Program-made: the position numbers and the translations under genes
The notes under the pieces: generated by a model
What the model was told of the DNA's origin: nothing
Databases searched by the model: none
The model's input: the letters and a program-made list of their open reading frames with translations, nothing else
Source of the DNA: G963665545 sp963665545
GTDB lineage: Bacteria; Pseudomonadota; Gammaproteobacteria; Xanthomonadales; SZUA-36
Length of the DNA stretch: 64,000 nt
Reading direction: 5' to 3'
NCBI GenBank assembly: GCA_963665545.2
Contig: CAXXKZ010000007.1
Location: 558,001 to 622,000, forward strand
In this document: in pieces, positions 51,853-61,538 of the stretch
Position numbering within the stretch: position 1 is the stretch's first letter
Layout of the letters: each line of letters begins with the position of its first letter

Positions 51853-53613
51853 CTAACCGCCGCCCCGAAGCACCCGCGTCGCTTCCGCGTCAATTTCATT
51901 CTCTTCGGTGAGAGCAACCTTATAAACATCCCGCGCGCGTTGTGCAGAGATCCAGCCCTCACGGACATCGTGGCCCACTTTTTCCGGATCTCGTTCGGCG
52001 GCGGGACCATAGCCACCGCCACCGCAGGAAATGGACACGATCGTTTCGCCCTCTTTGAGGGTGACTTGAGCGCAGGCATCCAGCGGTTCCAACTCCCCTG
52101 TCACCAGGCGTCTGAATTGCTGGGCGCCACTGCCGCTGCCGCCCCCGCGGACACCTTTGGCGGTGTTGTCCACACCGTCACTGACATACCCAATCTCAAT
52201 TTCGCAGTCGACCGGGCCATATTCAACGTAGAGACTGGTGGCGCCCCGGAACCGTCCTGCGCCTTCGGTGTCGGGCATCATATAACGGGAATTGACGTGA
52301 ATGGGCTGATAAATTTCGTCCAGCTCAATACTGTCCAGATAGCACAACCCACCGTTGCCGACGTGGCAGTACGTGGCCCAGCAATCGGCTGTTGGAGAGG
52401 CGCCGCCGCCGGTGGCGCCCAGAAACAACTGGTTGACGAAGGCTTCTCCGTTGCGGGGGTCAACGCCGGAGATAACACCGTCCGCGGGCGGGATCACGGC
52501 ACCGACTTCAGCCATGCCTATGCCGTCTTCCAGATCGGAAAATGCGGTCTGAATTGCTGCTGCGATCCGATCGGCCAGGTTGGTCGTTGCGACGGAGCAA
52601 CTGGTCGGGTGCAAGGGTATGCCGACCACCCCCCCTTCTTTGAGTTTCATTTGAACGCGCCGGAACGAACCGGCATTTTTTGGCACCGTGTGGTCGATGG
52701 AATTGAACACGCCGATCAGGCAGGAGGTGCGGGTGCAGGCCTCGCTGACGTTGAGACCGCAGGGCAGGGCATCCTGGTTGTCCAGCAGGTCCACTTCCAC
52801 GTTGCCTGCTACGGGGTCGACGGTTATTGTTGCAGTAACTGTTATGCCTTCTTTCGGCGTGCCGGGAAAATGATCGTGTGTGCTCGAAGAAGTGGCCCTG
52901 CCGGCTGGCACTGCCGCGATTGCGGCCGCCATGCGGCGCTCGCTGTAATCAAACCACTGTCCAGCGAATTCGTGCAGGTATTCCCAGCCCAGTTCTTCCG
53001 CCAGCGCGTGGATTTCGCGCTCGCCAATCCGCGCCGAGCCCAGCATGGCCAAGAAATCGCCTTTCCATTGCTGCGGCACGCGGATGCGCATTTCGCACAT
53101 GCGTACGATGTCGTCAATGGTTTGATAGTCGCGCTCGACCTGCACGCAGGGGAAAATCAGCGCGCCTTCCTCGTACACGTCCTGTGCTGCTCCGTGATAG
53201 GTGGTTGGAATCGAATTGCCAATGTCGGCCTGGTGGGCCTTGGCCAGCACGGTAAAATGATGTGTCCCCTCGGCGTCGATCACGGGCACGAGAATCGTGT
53301 GATCGGCCGGATGTGAGCAGCCGTGATAGGGCGAATTGTGCAGGAAGGCATCGCCCTTGCGTAGAAGCGGGTGAAATTCGTGCATTGAGGCCGTCATTTG
53401 ATCCGGCCCGGCCAGGACATGGATGGGCAGGCTTTCGGCGGCGGCCAACAGGTCACAGTCGGCGGTGACGATGCAACAGGAAAAATCACGGGCGCGATTG
53501 AGCACCCCCGAGCGGCCGGTGCGATACAGTGTGTTGGCCATTTTTCTGGCGATGCCCTCAAAGCGATTGCTCATGATGGCCAGTTTGGCGCCGTCGAGTT
53601 GTTGTTTGGTCAT
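51853..53613 (-). CDS. hyuB: Hydantoinase B/oxoprolinase beta-type subunit
   Basis: A 586-residue HyuB-family protein. Recognised stretches include RARDFSCCIVTADCDLLAAAESLPIH, FLHNSPYHGCSHPADHTILVPV and the late RGGGSGSGAQQF and SCGGGGYGPA. HyuA/HyuB pairs perform ATP-dependent opening of 5-membered lactams (N-methylhydantoin, 5-oxoproline) or carboxylate acetone and acetophenone-like compounds. It overlaps the hyuA end by 4 bases. Confidence 0.92.
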   Translation of the reverse strand: MTKQQLDGAKLAIMSNRFEGIARKMANTLYRTGRSGVLNRARDFSCCIVTADCDLLAAAESLPIHVLAGPDQMTASMHEFHPLLRKGDAFLHNSPYHGCSHPADHTILVPVIDAEGTHHFTVLAKAHQADIGNSIPTTYHGAAQDVYEEGALIFPCVQVERDYQTIDDIVRMCEMRIRVPQQWKGDFLAMLGSARIGEREIHALAEELGWEYLHEFAGQWFDYSERRMAAAIAAVPAGRATSSSTHDHFPGTPKEGITVTATITVDPVAGNVEVDLLDNQDALPCGLNVSEACTRTSCLIGVFNSIDHTVPKNAGSFRRVQMKLKEGGVVGIPLHPTSCSVATTNLADRIAAAIQTAFSDLEDGIGMAEVGAVIPPADGVISGVDPRNGEAFVNQLFLGATGGGASPTADCWATYCHVGNGGLCYLDSIELDEIYQPIHVNSRYMMPDTEGAGRFRGATSLYVEYGPVDCEIEIGYVSDGVDNTAKGVRGGGSGSGAQQFRRLVTGELEPLDACAQVTLKEGETIVSISCGGGGYGPAAERDPEKVGHDVREGWISAQRARDVYKVALTEENEIDAEATRVLRGGG

Positions 53614-55703
53614 GACGCCTCTGCATTCCCCAATTCGATAATCAAGCTGCCGGCGACGGTTCGCAGAAATGTCGCATCGTGATCGACCACGATCGTTGTG
53701 AATGGTGATTCAATGATCGCCGGCCCGGGGAGCTTCACGCCTGTCTCGAGGCCCTCGAATCGTTGCAGGGCGACGTCGGTGTTCCCGGGCGTCCTGGCTC
53801 CGCTGCCGAAGTAAGCCTTACGGCTGCCGGCCAACTCTGACTCGTCGGCAGACGCCTCCAGCCGTCCGATTTCGGTCGTCCGCAGGCGGCATCGAACCTT
53901 GCCGGTCCAGCCGACCATTTCTACCGCCGAAATCTCATCACGAAAGGCAAAAATTGACTCATGGGCGCTGTGAAAATCGCTGATGAACTGTGCCAGATCC
54001 AAGGCCGACTCAATCCGGTCTCCCCGCAGTGGTACTTCGATTTCTCAGACCTGGTGGCGGTACCTCGCCTCGACCGTAAACTCGATGTGGTGGTCGATGG
54101 CGCCAGCGCCCGTTGTATCGGCAAATTCTCGGCACTGGGCGCCCAGGGATTGCAGTATTTGGTTGACTTTGCCGTAGTCGAAATTATCACTGATGGTGAA
54201 ATACATGCTGCGAAATTCCGAGCTCAGATCTGACATCAATGCGCCGGCGGCGCTGAGGGCAGCGCCAACCTCGGGTATGATCAGTTTACGGCAGCCGAGG
54301 CGCCGGGCAATGAAAATTGAATTCAGTCCCGCCGCGCCGCCACCACCCATCAGGACGGCGTTGGCCGGATCGATGCCCTGGTTGACCGTGATGTCGGTAA
54401 TCGCCTGGACCATGTTTTCGGTGGCCACTTCCATGATGGCTGCGGCAGCTTCGGACCGGGTCAGGCCAAGTGGTTCGGCGACCTGATTGTCGATGGCATC
54501 GTTGGCCAGGTCTGCGCGTAAGGGGACGGTGCCGCCCAGAAAATAGTCCGGGTCAATATAGCCCAGCACCAGCGCGGCATCGGTTACCGTGGCGGCGCTG
54601 CCGTCTTTGTCATAGCAGGCCGGGCCCGGGCTGGCGCCGGCACTCTTGGGGCCGACATGCAGCATGCCGCCAGCGTCCACCCAGGCGATACTGCCACCGC
54701 CGGCGCCCACGCTCTTTACATCGACTGAGGGAAATCCGGTCATATGCCCCCTGAACGGTTGGCCGATCCAGGTCTCCCGGGTCCACGGAATCGTATCGCC
54801 GCGCACCAGGCTGACGTCATAGGTCGTGCCGCCTGTGTCGGCGACGATAATGTCCTCATCTAGCCCATCTATCCGGCTGTAATGCCGGCCTGCGACCGGC
54901 GCCATGCTGGGCCCCGAATTGATCGCGTGGATCGGCGCCTGCGCCAATGCCTGGCCATCCATCATGCCGCCATGTGAGGTCAGCACCTGGACGTGTCCCT
55001 TGAAGCCTGCCTCGCTGAGGCGGTGGGTCAGGCCGGACTTGTAGGCGCCCATCAACGGTTTCAGTGAGGCATCCATGCTTGCAGCGATGGCCCGGCGATA
55101 TTCCCGCAACGTCGGATTGAGCTGGTGAGAAAGGGTGTAAGGGATACCGGGAAGCGCTTCTTCAATCATTTCGCCCACACGCAACTCGTGCTCAGGCGTA
55201 ACGATGGACCACAACAGACACACGGCGACCGCTTCGACTTCATTGTCGCGCAGTTGGCTAAGAATTTTCCGCGTGGCGGCCTCGTCCAGGGCCATGAGAA
55301 CCTGCCCGTTGCTGCTGATCCGCTCCGGAATCTCGTAAGTCAGGGCGCGGGGAATATAGGGTTCCGGGTAGGGGACGGTTTGATTGAAAGGCTCCGAGCG
55401 GCCGCCCTCGCGAAGCACCAGCACATCCGGGTGCCCCTGGGTGGAGAGCAGCGCGGTCTTGGCGGTGTTGCCTGTGATGATGGCGTTGATGGCGTGGGTG
55501 GTGCCGTGTATGAACATTTCCCCCTTGGCGAGAAAGTCTTTCAGCGTAATACCCTGGTCAGTGGCCGCCAATTCCAAAGCGTTGAGCACGCCTTGCACCG
55601 GATCGGAAGGCGTGGTGGCCGATTTGTACATGTGAATCCGCCCGCCGGGTTCTTCAACAATCAGGTCGGTAAACGTTCCACCGGTGTCACATGCGAATCT
55701 CAT
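53610..55703 (-). pseudogene. hyuA: Hydantoinase A/oxoprolinase alpha-type subunit, interrupted by an in-frame TGA
   Basis: A 697-codon frame broken by one TGA (54045-54047). It starts with the nucleotide-binding MRFACDTGGTFTDLIVEE. HGTTHAINAI and ADTGGTTYDVSLV follow. The stop falls in ARYRHQV-stop-EIEVPLRGDRI, where homologs usually have Trp (TGG). The C-terminal 145 residues remain open after it in the same frame. The TGG to TGA change is a single G to A. Start ATG 55703 is chosen over 55787 because the usual N-terminus begins there. Confidence 0.88.
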
Positions 55704-55758
55704 GGTGCTGTTTGTATCCTGTTTGTATCCTGTTATAGGCGATTCTTGTCCACCCCCC

Positions 55759-55794
55759 TTGACACGGTCGATTATTAGCATATACATTTGTATA
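55759..55794 (+). promoter_or_regulatory. Promoter with overlapping palindrome before a TetR gene
   Basis: A consensus -35 TTGACA (55759-55764), 16-base spacer and -10-like TATACA (55781-55786). The -10 is part of the perfect palindrome TATACA-TT-TGTATA (55781-55794). A TetR dimer bound here would block the promoter, so the gene at 55917 probably represses itself and perhaps hyuAB on the other side. Confidence 0.6.
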
Positions 55795-55916
55795 AGACAA
55801 GTGTATAAGTCGAATGGTTAAGACAACTGTATTAAACACCAATATTTGGGAATATGCTTCAAGCTGCCGGTCACGGGCACCATGAATCTTCGGTCAATGA
55901 GGCAGGAATTCTTGTG

Positions 55917-56699
55917 ATGGCGAAAGGCGATGAAAGCAGGCAGAAGATTCTGCGTGCAGCGGAAAAGATCTTTGCCGAAAAAGGGCTGGCGGGCGCCTCT
56001 GTTCGCGCCATCACCAGCGCCGCCGGGGTGAATCACGCCCTGATTGGATACTACTTCGGCTCAAAGGTGGCGCTCTACCAGGAAGTGCTGGAGCGTGCTT
56101 CGAAACTCATCGGTGGCCCAAAGTTGGAGAAGCTGGCTGTTCTGAGAGCACATTATGGTGACTCACCCATTCCGCTCAGGGAATTGATTGATGCCTACAT
56201 TCGATCCTTTTTTGATGACTACGGCAATGCAGAAAGCCTGGCAATAACCTGGCTGAGATTTTACGGACGCTGCTTTTCCGAATTGGATGACGAAGTCCGA
56301 CACGCCACCAACCTTTCCAGCTCACCGATAAGAAGCGTATTTCTGGATGAACTGCAGTTGACGCTCCCTGGACACTCGAATAGGGAACTCGTTTACCGGC
56401 TGGGTGGGATGATCGGCATGATTACGTTCTGGCGCGCCGAGACCGGGATTATGGACGATCATCTGGAACAAGAAGAGCAGCAAATAGATGTCGATAATCT
56501 GGTTGAAGAGCTGATCTCGATGTGTTGCGCGGCATTTTCGGCCAGAGCACAAAAAAGCGCTAGCAACAAATCCAGATCGCGAAGAAGCCGGCCGAAAACA
56601 GCGCAAGCCAAACCGGCCACCGATGAATCCAAAGTAACAAGTCTGCCGGAAAAAAAGCGCAGCAGACGACACAGGAAGCGGATGGGCACGGCAGGCTGA
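55917..56699 (+). CDS. TetR-family regulator with a basic C-terminal tail
   Basis: A 260-residue regulator. Helix-turn-helix IFAEKGLAGASVRAITSAAGVNHALIGYYFGSKVALY. From about residue 205 the C-terminus is a hydrophilic Arg/Lys/Ser-rich tail (RSRRSRPKTAQAK ... KKRSRRHRKR), unlike ordinary TetR proteins, which may add nonspecific DNA affinity. ATG 55917 follows AGGA; the in-frame start 55854 is less likely. It is upstream of the TonB receptor cluster, separated by a 12-bp repeat array. Confidence 0.88.
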   Translation: MAKGDESRQKILRAAEKIFAEKGLAGASVRAITSAAGVNHALIGYYFGSKVALYQEVLERASKLIGGPKLEKLAVLRAHYGDSPIPLRELIDAYIRSFFDDYGNAESLAITWLRFYGRCFSELDDEVRHATNLSSSPIRSVFLDELQLTLPGHSNRELVYRLGGMIGMITFWRAETGIMDDHLEQEEQQIDVDNLVEELISMCCAAFSARAQKSASNKSRSRRSRPKTAQAKPATDESKVTSLPEKKRSRRHRKRMGTAG

Positions 56700-56710
56700 A
56701 TTCTGCCCCC

Positions 56711-56782
56711 GCCCAATTAGTGGCCCAATTAGTGGCCCAACTAGTGGCCCAACTAGTGGCCCAACTAGTGGCCCAATTAGTG
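56711..56782 (+). repeat. 12-bp tandem repeat, six copies, between TetR and TonB receptor genes
   Basis: Six contiguous copies of GCCCAA(T/C)TAGTG from 56711 to 56782. Copies 3 to 5 contain the palindrome ACTAGT. It is non-coding and sits 60 bases before the receptor start, where it could be a regulatory or length-variable element. Confidence 0.92.
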
Positions 56783-56844
56783 GCAATAAACCAAAGCCTT
56801 GCTGAACAGCGATTTCAGCACACACTCAAAGCGGAGACAAAACC

Positions 56845-59013
56845 ATGAGGCGTTTTACTTACAGCAGATATCAAAGGCACAGCAAACAGATAAGCCTGGC
56901 AGCAATTGCGGTTGCAGCATTGGCTTTTTCCAGTATTGCAACGGCCCAGCTTGAAGAAATTATTGTCACGGCAACCCGGATGGGTGAGACCAACCTGCAG
57001 GATACGCCTCTGGCGATCACTGCCTTTAGCGCCCAGGATCTCGACCGGATGGCCGTAAGGGACATACGCGACCTACAGATCATGACACCCGGATTGACGG
57101 TCGCCGAGAACACCGGTTCCGCCCAATTGTATATCCGGGGCGTGGGCACCAATACCGCCTTTACCGGGGCCAGCCCAAGTACAACCGTGCACGTTGACGG
57201 GGTATACATTTCCAACCCCGAAGCCACCTTCAACAACTTCCTGGATGTCGAGCGGGTTGAAGTACTGCGTGGTCCGCAGGGCACCCTGTACGGCCGCAAT
57301 TCGGTCGGGGGCACGATCAATGTGATTTCCCGCAAACCTTCATTTGAGACGATGGAGGCCAAGGCCCAGGCCACGTTCGGCGATTACGACCTGCGCCGTA
57401 TAGAAGCCTATGTGAGTGGCCCGGTGAGCGAGAATTTCGCCCTCGGGATCTCCGGGCAGTGGAGTGAGCATGACGGCTATCGAGAGAACGTAACAGCGAC
57501 AGGAAATGACCTCGAAAACGAGGACATGAAAGCCGTTCGCGCCCAGGCACGATGGATGGTATCGGACCGCCTCGAAATGATCCTGCGTGCCGACTACAAC
57601 GAGAACGACAATATCCCCTATGGCTACCATACTTACGTCGAGGAGCCTGCTCCGACGCCTGCTTCGGCAGCAATATTCGGCGATTTCGATAAAGTGGCCA
57701 CCAACTTTCCCCATATTGGGCATGTCGAAGGATCGGGCATCAGTCTGGATATTGATTTTGCCATCAATGACGGCTGGACACTGAAGTCACTGACGGCCTG
57801 GCGCGATCATGAGTCCGACCTGGGCGTCGACTCCGACGGCGCCGAACCGGACATATTCCGGGTGTTCCCGATTGTGGACCAGGACCAGTTTTCTCAGGAG
57901 TTCCACCTGATCGGTAACTGGGATAAAGCCACGGCGCTATTTGGTGTGTATTACTTCGACGAGGACCTGGTTTCCACCACGACGGTGAACATACTGACCG
58001 CCGGTTTTGCACGGATTGTGGCGCCGGAAATGGACACCACCACCTGGGCCATATTTGCCGAGGGCACCTATGATTTGAGCGACCAATTGTTGTTGACCCT
58101 GGGCGGGCGCTATACCGAAGAGGAGAAGGATTACCTGAAGATTGACGGATTGTTTGCGCTGGGTAGTCCGACACCGGAAATCGACACGCCGCCCGGTGTT
58201 CAGCTTGTCAATCTCAGTTTTCCGCCGGAAACCGGTAAATATGATGCCTTCACGCCGCATGTCGCTTTGCAGTACCAGGCGAGTGAAGACGTACTGCTCT
58301 ACGGTTCAATCAAAAAAGGCTTCAAGAGTGGGGGTTTCAATTTCACCGCTGTATTCCCGGGGGGCTTCGAGCCCGAAACCATGTGGGCCTATGAAGTGGG
58401 CATGAAGACCACTTCGAGCAATGAACGCTTCCGTTTTAACGTGGCCGCCTTCTACTACGACATCTCCAATCTGCAGGTCCAAACCTTCGTGGTACCCGGG
58501 ACGGTGGATATCAGCAACGCCGCGACGGCAGAAATCAAGGGCGTAGAAATCGAAGCGGTCCACCAGGTCACCGACGACTTCAGTCTCTCTTTCGGCCTGG
58601 CATACCTGGACGCCGCATATGGTTCGTATCCCGAAGCGCCCATCAGCGGCGGCGGCACCTTTGAGGCTTCGGGCAATGCGATCAACAGCGCACCCGAATG
58701 GTCTGGCGCCCTTATGGCCAATTACCTGCACCCGTTCGGCACCAGCGCTTTTTATGCCAGGGGTGAATTTGGGTTCCAGACAGAAGTCTTCTTCACTGCG
58801 GACAATAATGATGTCGACAGACAGGACGCCTATGCTCTGGTGAATTTGACCGCGGGCTTTCAATTCCAGGACGGCCGCTACGATATCGGGCTCTGGGCGC
58901 GCAATCTGGCCAACGAACAGTATGTCACCACAACGGCCCAATTCCCGCTGGTTCGTGCTGGCCGCGCCGGACCGCCGCGCACTTACGGTATCCGTTTTAC
59001 CTGGAATTATTGA
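56845..59013 (+). CDS. TonB-dependent outer-membrane receptor
   Basis: A 722-residue receptor. Signal peptide to about residue 34 (ISLAAIAVAALAFSSIATAQ), then a TonB-box-like EEIIVTATR. A plug domain (about 45-165: QDTPLAITAFSAQDL, VDGVYISNPEAT, RGPQGTLYGRNSVGGTINV) precedes a 22-strand barrel ending in the aromatic YGIRFTWNY. The type resembles receptors found beside degradation genes for hydrophobic compounds, not classic siderophore receptors. It starts at ATG 56845 after GGAG at about 10 bases. It heads the catabolic cluster. Confidence 0.93.
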   Translation: MRRFTYSRYQRHSKQISLAAIAVAALAFSSIATAQLEEIIVTATRMGETNLQDTPLAITAFSAQDLDRMAVRDIRDLQIMTPGLTVAENTGSAQLYIRGVGTNTAFTGASPSTTVHVDGVYISNPEATFNNFLDVERVEVLRGPQGTLYGRNSVGGTINVISRKPSFETMEAKAQATFGDYDLRRIEAYVSGPVSENFALGISGQWSEHDGYRENVTATGNDLENEDMKAVRAQARWMVSDRLEMILRADYNENDNIPYGYHTYVEEPAPTPASAAIFGDFDKVATNFPHIGHVEGSGISLDIDFAINDGWTLKSLTAWRDHESDLGVDSDGAEPDIFRVFPIVDQDQFSQEFHLIGNWDKATALFGVYYFDEDLVSTTTVNILTAGFARIVAPEMDTTTWAIFAEGTYDLSDQLLLTLGGRYTEEEKDYLKIDGLFALGSPTPEIDTPPGVQLVNLSFPPETGKYDAFTPHVALQYQASEDVLLYGSIKKGFKSGGFNFTAVFPGGFEPETMWAYEVGMKTTSSNERFRFNVAAFYYDISNLQVQTFVVPGTVDISNAATAEIKGVEIEAVHQVTDDFSLSFGLAYLDAAYGSYPEAPISGGGTFEASGNAINSAPEWSGALMANYLHPFGTSAFYARGEFGFQTEVFFTADNNDVDRQDAYALVNLTAGFQFQDGRYDIGLWARNLANEQYVTTTAQFPLVRAGRAGPPRTYGIRFTWNY

Positions 59014-59055
59014 TCGGTTTGATCCATAAATTGCCCGGAAAAGGAATACCCAATT

Positions 59056-60207
59056 ATGTCTGATCAGGCCAGCAACGGCGTGCCGATTCACGGTCAATGT
59101 TCGCCAGAATTTGGCGTCGTCAAGGACGTGTTCGTCGAGAATTTCAGATCGCGTGGCGAAGTGGGCGGCGCAGTGTGCATCTACAAGGCGGGCGAAAAGG
59201 TCGTCGACCTCTGGGGCGGCTACAAGGACGGCAGCAAAACTGAGCCCTGGGAAGAGGACACCATTGTCTGCATGATGTCGGTGGGTAAATCGATGGCCAC
59301 CTTGTGCGCCCTGATATTGGTCGAGCGGGGTCAGCTCGATCTGGCAGCGCCGGTCTCGAAATATTGGCCAGAATTCGGCCAGGCCGGCAAAGAAAACATG
59401 ACGGTCGAGCAGATGCTCGGTGGTTTTGCAGGCCTGTTATATCTCGATAACGCACCGCCGGGCTGCGTGCTGGAGTGGGACACCATGGTGGCGGCGATCG
59501 AAAAACAGGAATCCATCTGGCCCGTCGGCACGCAGGGCGCTTACCACTCGATGACCTGGGGTTACCTGGTCGGCGAACTGGTGCAGCGGATCGATGGCCG
59601 GGATTTCGGTTCTTTCTTCCGGCAGGAGGTCAAAGACCCCTTGCAGGCAGACTACCAGATGGGACTGACCGACGATGAACTGGCCAGAGTGGTGGACGTC
59701 ATTCCCAATCCTGGAAGCGCCACGCTCAATGCGATAAAGGACCCTGACAGTAATATAGGGCGTGCCTGGAGGGTGATGCCGCCCACGCCCAACTTCTTTA
59801 ATTCGGAGGACTTTCGCAGGGCCGTATTTGCTTCGGGTAACGGGCACGGCAATGCACGCGGCATGGCCAGAATTTATTCATTGCTTGCCGAGGGAGGAGA
59901 GCTTGACGGTGTCCAGTTGCTGTCGCGTGAATTGATTGACAAGGCACGAGCGGTTCAGTGGGAAGACAACTGTGGCCTGACCAATCGGCCTTTCAAGTAC
60001 GGGCTGGGGTTTTTTATCAATAAACCACCGTTGACACCGATGGGTGCCAACCCACGGGCGTTTGGGCACCCGGGCGCAGGCGGCACCATCGGCATTGCAG
60101 ACCCCGAAGCGCGCCTGTCCTTCAGCTATTCCCAGAATTACATGTGCAGCGGTGAAGGCGTGGGTGATCGTTGCGCCGCGCTGGTGCAAGCGGCCCTTGG
60201 TGGTTGA
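59056..60207 (+). CDS. Serine hydrolase of the beta-lactamase/EstB type
   Basis: A 383-residue cytosolic hydrolase (no export signal). Nucleophile S75 and K78 lie in MMSVGKSM; the tyrosine motif is AYHSMTWGYLVGE near residue 167. The late glycine-rich HPGAGGTIGIADP fits the KTG-like box. Class C-related esterases of this size (EstB) cleave short esters or amides. It follows the TonB receptor by 42 bases, so they are probably co-transcribed. Confidence 0.9.
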   Translation: MSDQASNGVPIHGQCSPEFGVVKDVFVENFRSRGEVGGAVCIYKAGEKVVDLWGGYKDGSKTEPWEEDTIVCMMSVGKSMATLCALILVERGQLDLAAPVSKYWPEFGQAGKENMTVEQMLGGFAGLLYLDNAPPGCVLEWDTMVAAIEKQESIWPVGTQGAYHSMTWGYLVGELVQRIDGRDFGSFFRQEVKDPLQADYQMGLTDDELARVVDVIPNPGSATLNAIKDPDSNIGRAWRVMPPTPNFFNSEDFRRAVFASGNGHGNARGMARIYSLLAEGGELDGVQLLSRELIDKARAVQWEDNCGLTNRPFKYGLGFFINKPPLTPMGANPRAFGHPGAGGTIGIADPEARLSFSYSQNYMCSGEGVGDRCAALVQAALGG

Positions 60208-60258
60208 CGTACACGCCCAAACGGCGTTTGGATTTCACCTTCAGCTTGAAAGGTATTG

Positions 60259-61029
60259 ATGATGTTCAGCGAAAAAGTCGCATTGGTCACAGGCGGCAGT
60301 TCCGGCATCGGTGAGGCAGTTGCCAGGATGCTGGCCGGCAATGGGGCGAGCGTCGCGGTAGTGGCCAGCAGCAACCACGACAAGGCGGCTGCAGTTTGCG
60401 ATGCGATCAAGGCAGAGGGTGGCTCAGCCACGCCGTGGGTGGCCGACGTGCGCAGCGCCGACGGCGTTGCAGAATTGGTGGCGGCAGTGAAAGGCCGGCA
60501 TGGCGCTATCGATTTGCTGGTCAACTCCGCCGGCGTTTACTATCCCACCCCGGTCGGTGAAACCGCCGAGGTCGAAAGCGACCGCATGCTCGATATCAAT
60601 GTCAAGGGTGTGTGGAATTGCATCAATGCGGTGGTGCCTGTGATGAAGGAAGCGGGCGGCGGCAAGATTGTTAACATCAGCTCAGTGGCGGCCTTTGTGG
60701 GCATTGGCAGTTTTGCGCTGTACTGTGCATCAAAAGCAGCCATCATGATGATGACGCGCTCATTGGCTTGCGATCTTGCCCCGTTCAACATAAATATCAA
60801 TGCCATTGCTCCGGGCAATACGGAAACCCCGATGAACGAGGGCTTCAGGACTGATCCCGCTAACGCGGAATATCTCGCCGCAATGGAAAAGGCCACACCC
60901 AGCAATACAACGTTTTCCAAGCCCGAGGAGATTGCCGGATTGGCGCGCTTCCTGCTCTCGGATTCGGCCCGGCCCATGCACGGCTCGACGATTTTAATCG
61001 ACGAGGGCCTATCAGCCGGAATCGGCTGA
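60259..61029 (+). CDS. Short-chain dehydrogenase/reductase (SDR)
   Basis: A 256-residue classical SDR: TGGSSGIGEAVA, NSAG, NISSVAAF, YCASKAAI and the C-terminal GSTILIDEG. All catalytic residues are present. It is in the cluster between serine hydrolase and OsmC, with 51 bases to the former; ATG 60259 or 60262 are both possible. It likely oxidises an alcohol released by the hydrolase. Confidence 0.93.
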   Translation: MMFSEKVALVTGGSSGIGEAVARMLAGNGASVAVVASSNHDKAAAVCDAIKAEGGSATPWVADVRSADGVAELVAAVKGRHGAIDLLVNSAGVYYPTPVGETAEVESDRMLDINVKGVWNCINAVVPVMKEAGGGKIVNISSVAAFVGIGSFALYCASKAAIMMMTRSLACDLAPFNININAIAPGNTETPMNEGFRTDPANAEYLAAMEKATPSNTTFSKPEEIAGLARFLLSDSARPMHGSTILIDEGLSAGIG

Positions 61030-61065
61030 TTTTCAGCGACAGAGGATCTGCAATCGGAGCAATTG

Positions 61066-61527
61066 ATGGCGCGCGTACCCCTCAGACTAAGAATCGCCTC
61101 ATCGGGGCAATGCCCCACGTCCACCCGCAGTCATATCGAAGCGGGGGGGCACCCGCTGGTTATCGATGAACCGCCTGAACGCGGTGGGTCGGGGCAGGGT
61201 GCGACACCGCTGGAGGTACTGATGTCTTCGCTGGTTGGCTGCACCAATATCATCAGCCATCGTATCGCCAAACAACTGGACATCGATATTGACTCGATGA
61301 CCGTCGAGGTGGTCGCCGATCTGGATACCCGCGTGCTCTCCGGTGAGAAAACCGAGGTCGCATTTCCCGAAGTCAGGGTGGACGTCAATGTTGTCAGTGG
61401 CTCCGCGCCGGAGGAATTCGTAGCCTTACGTGAGCGTCTGGAGCGAACCTGCCCGGTTTCTGTGCTGTTCATCCAGGCGGGCACGCGCATCGTGCATAAC
61501 TGGACCGTGACGCCGCCGGCGTCCTGA
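61066..61527 (+). CDS. OsmC-family protein
   Basis: A 153-residue protein of the OsmC/Ohr fold. Both redox cysteines are seen: SLVGCTNI and RTCPVS. Such proteins are thiol-dependent hydroperoxide reductases. ATG 61066 follows CGGAG at about 8 bases. It could protect against organic peroxides made during degradation by the surrounding enzymes. Confidence 0.9.
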   Translation: MARVPLRLRIASSGQCPTSTRSHIEAGGHPLVIDEPPERGGSGQGATPLEVLMSSLVGCTNIISHRIAKQLDIDIDSMTVEVVADLDTRVLSGEKTEVAFPEVRVDVNVVSGSAPEEFVALRERLERTCPVSVLFIQAGTRIVHNWTVTPPAS

Positions 61528-61538
61528 AACTTATCCTG

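Noticed and set aside
51940..53316. 458-codon forward frame opposite hyuB
   Set aside because: It mirrors the hyuB codons and contains no recognisable motif, whereas hyuB is a clear family member.
54045..54047. Selenocysteine at the hyuA TGA
   Set aside because: Homologs have Trp, not Cys, at this place, and no SECIS-like hairpin is evident just after the codon.
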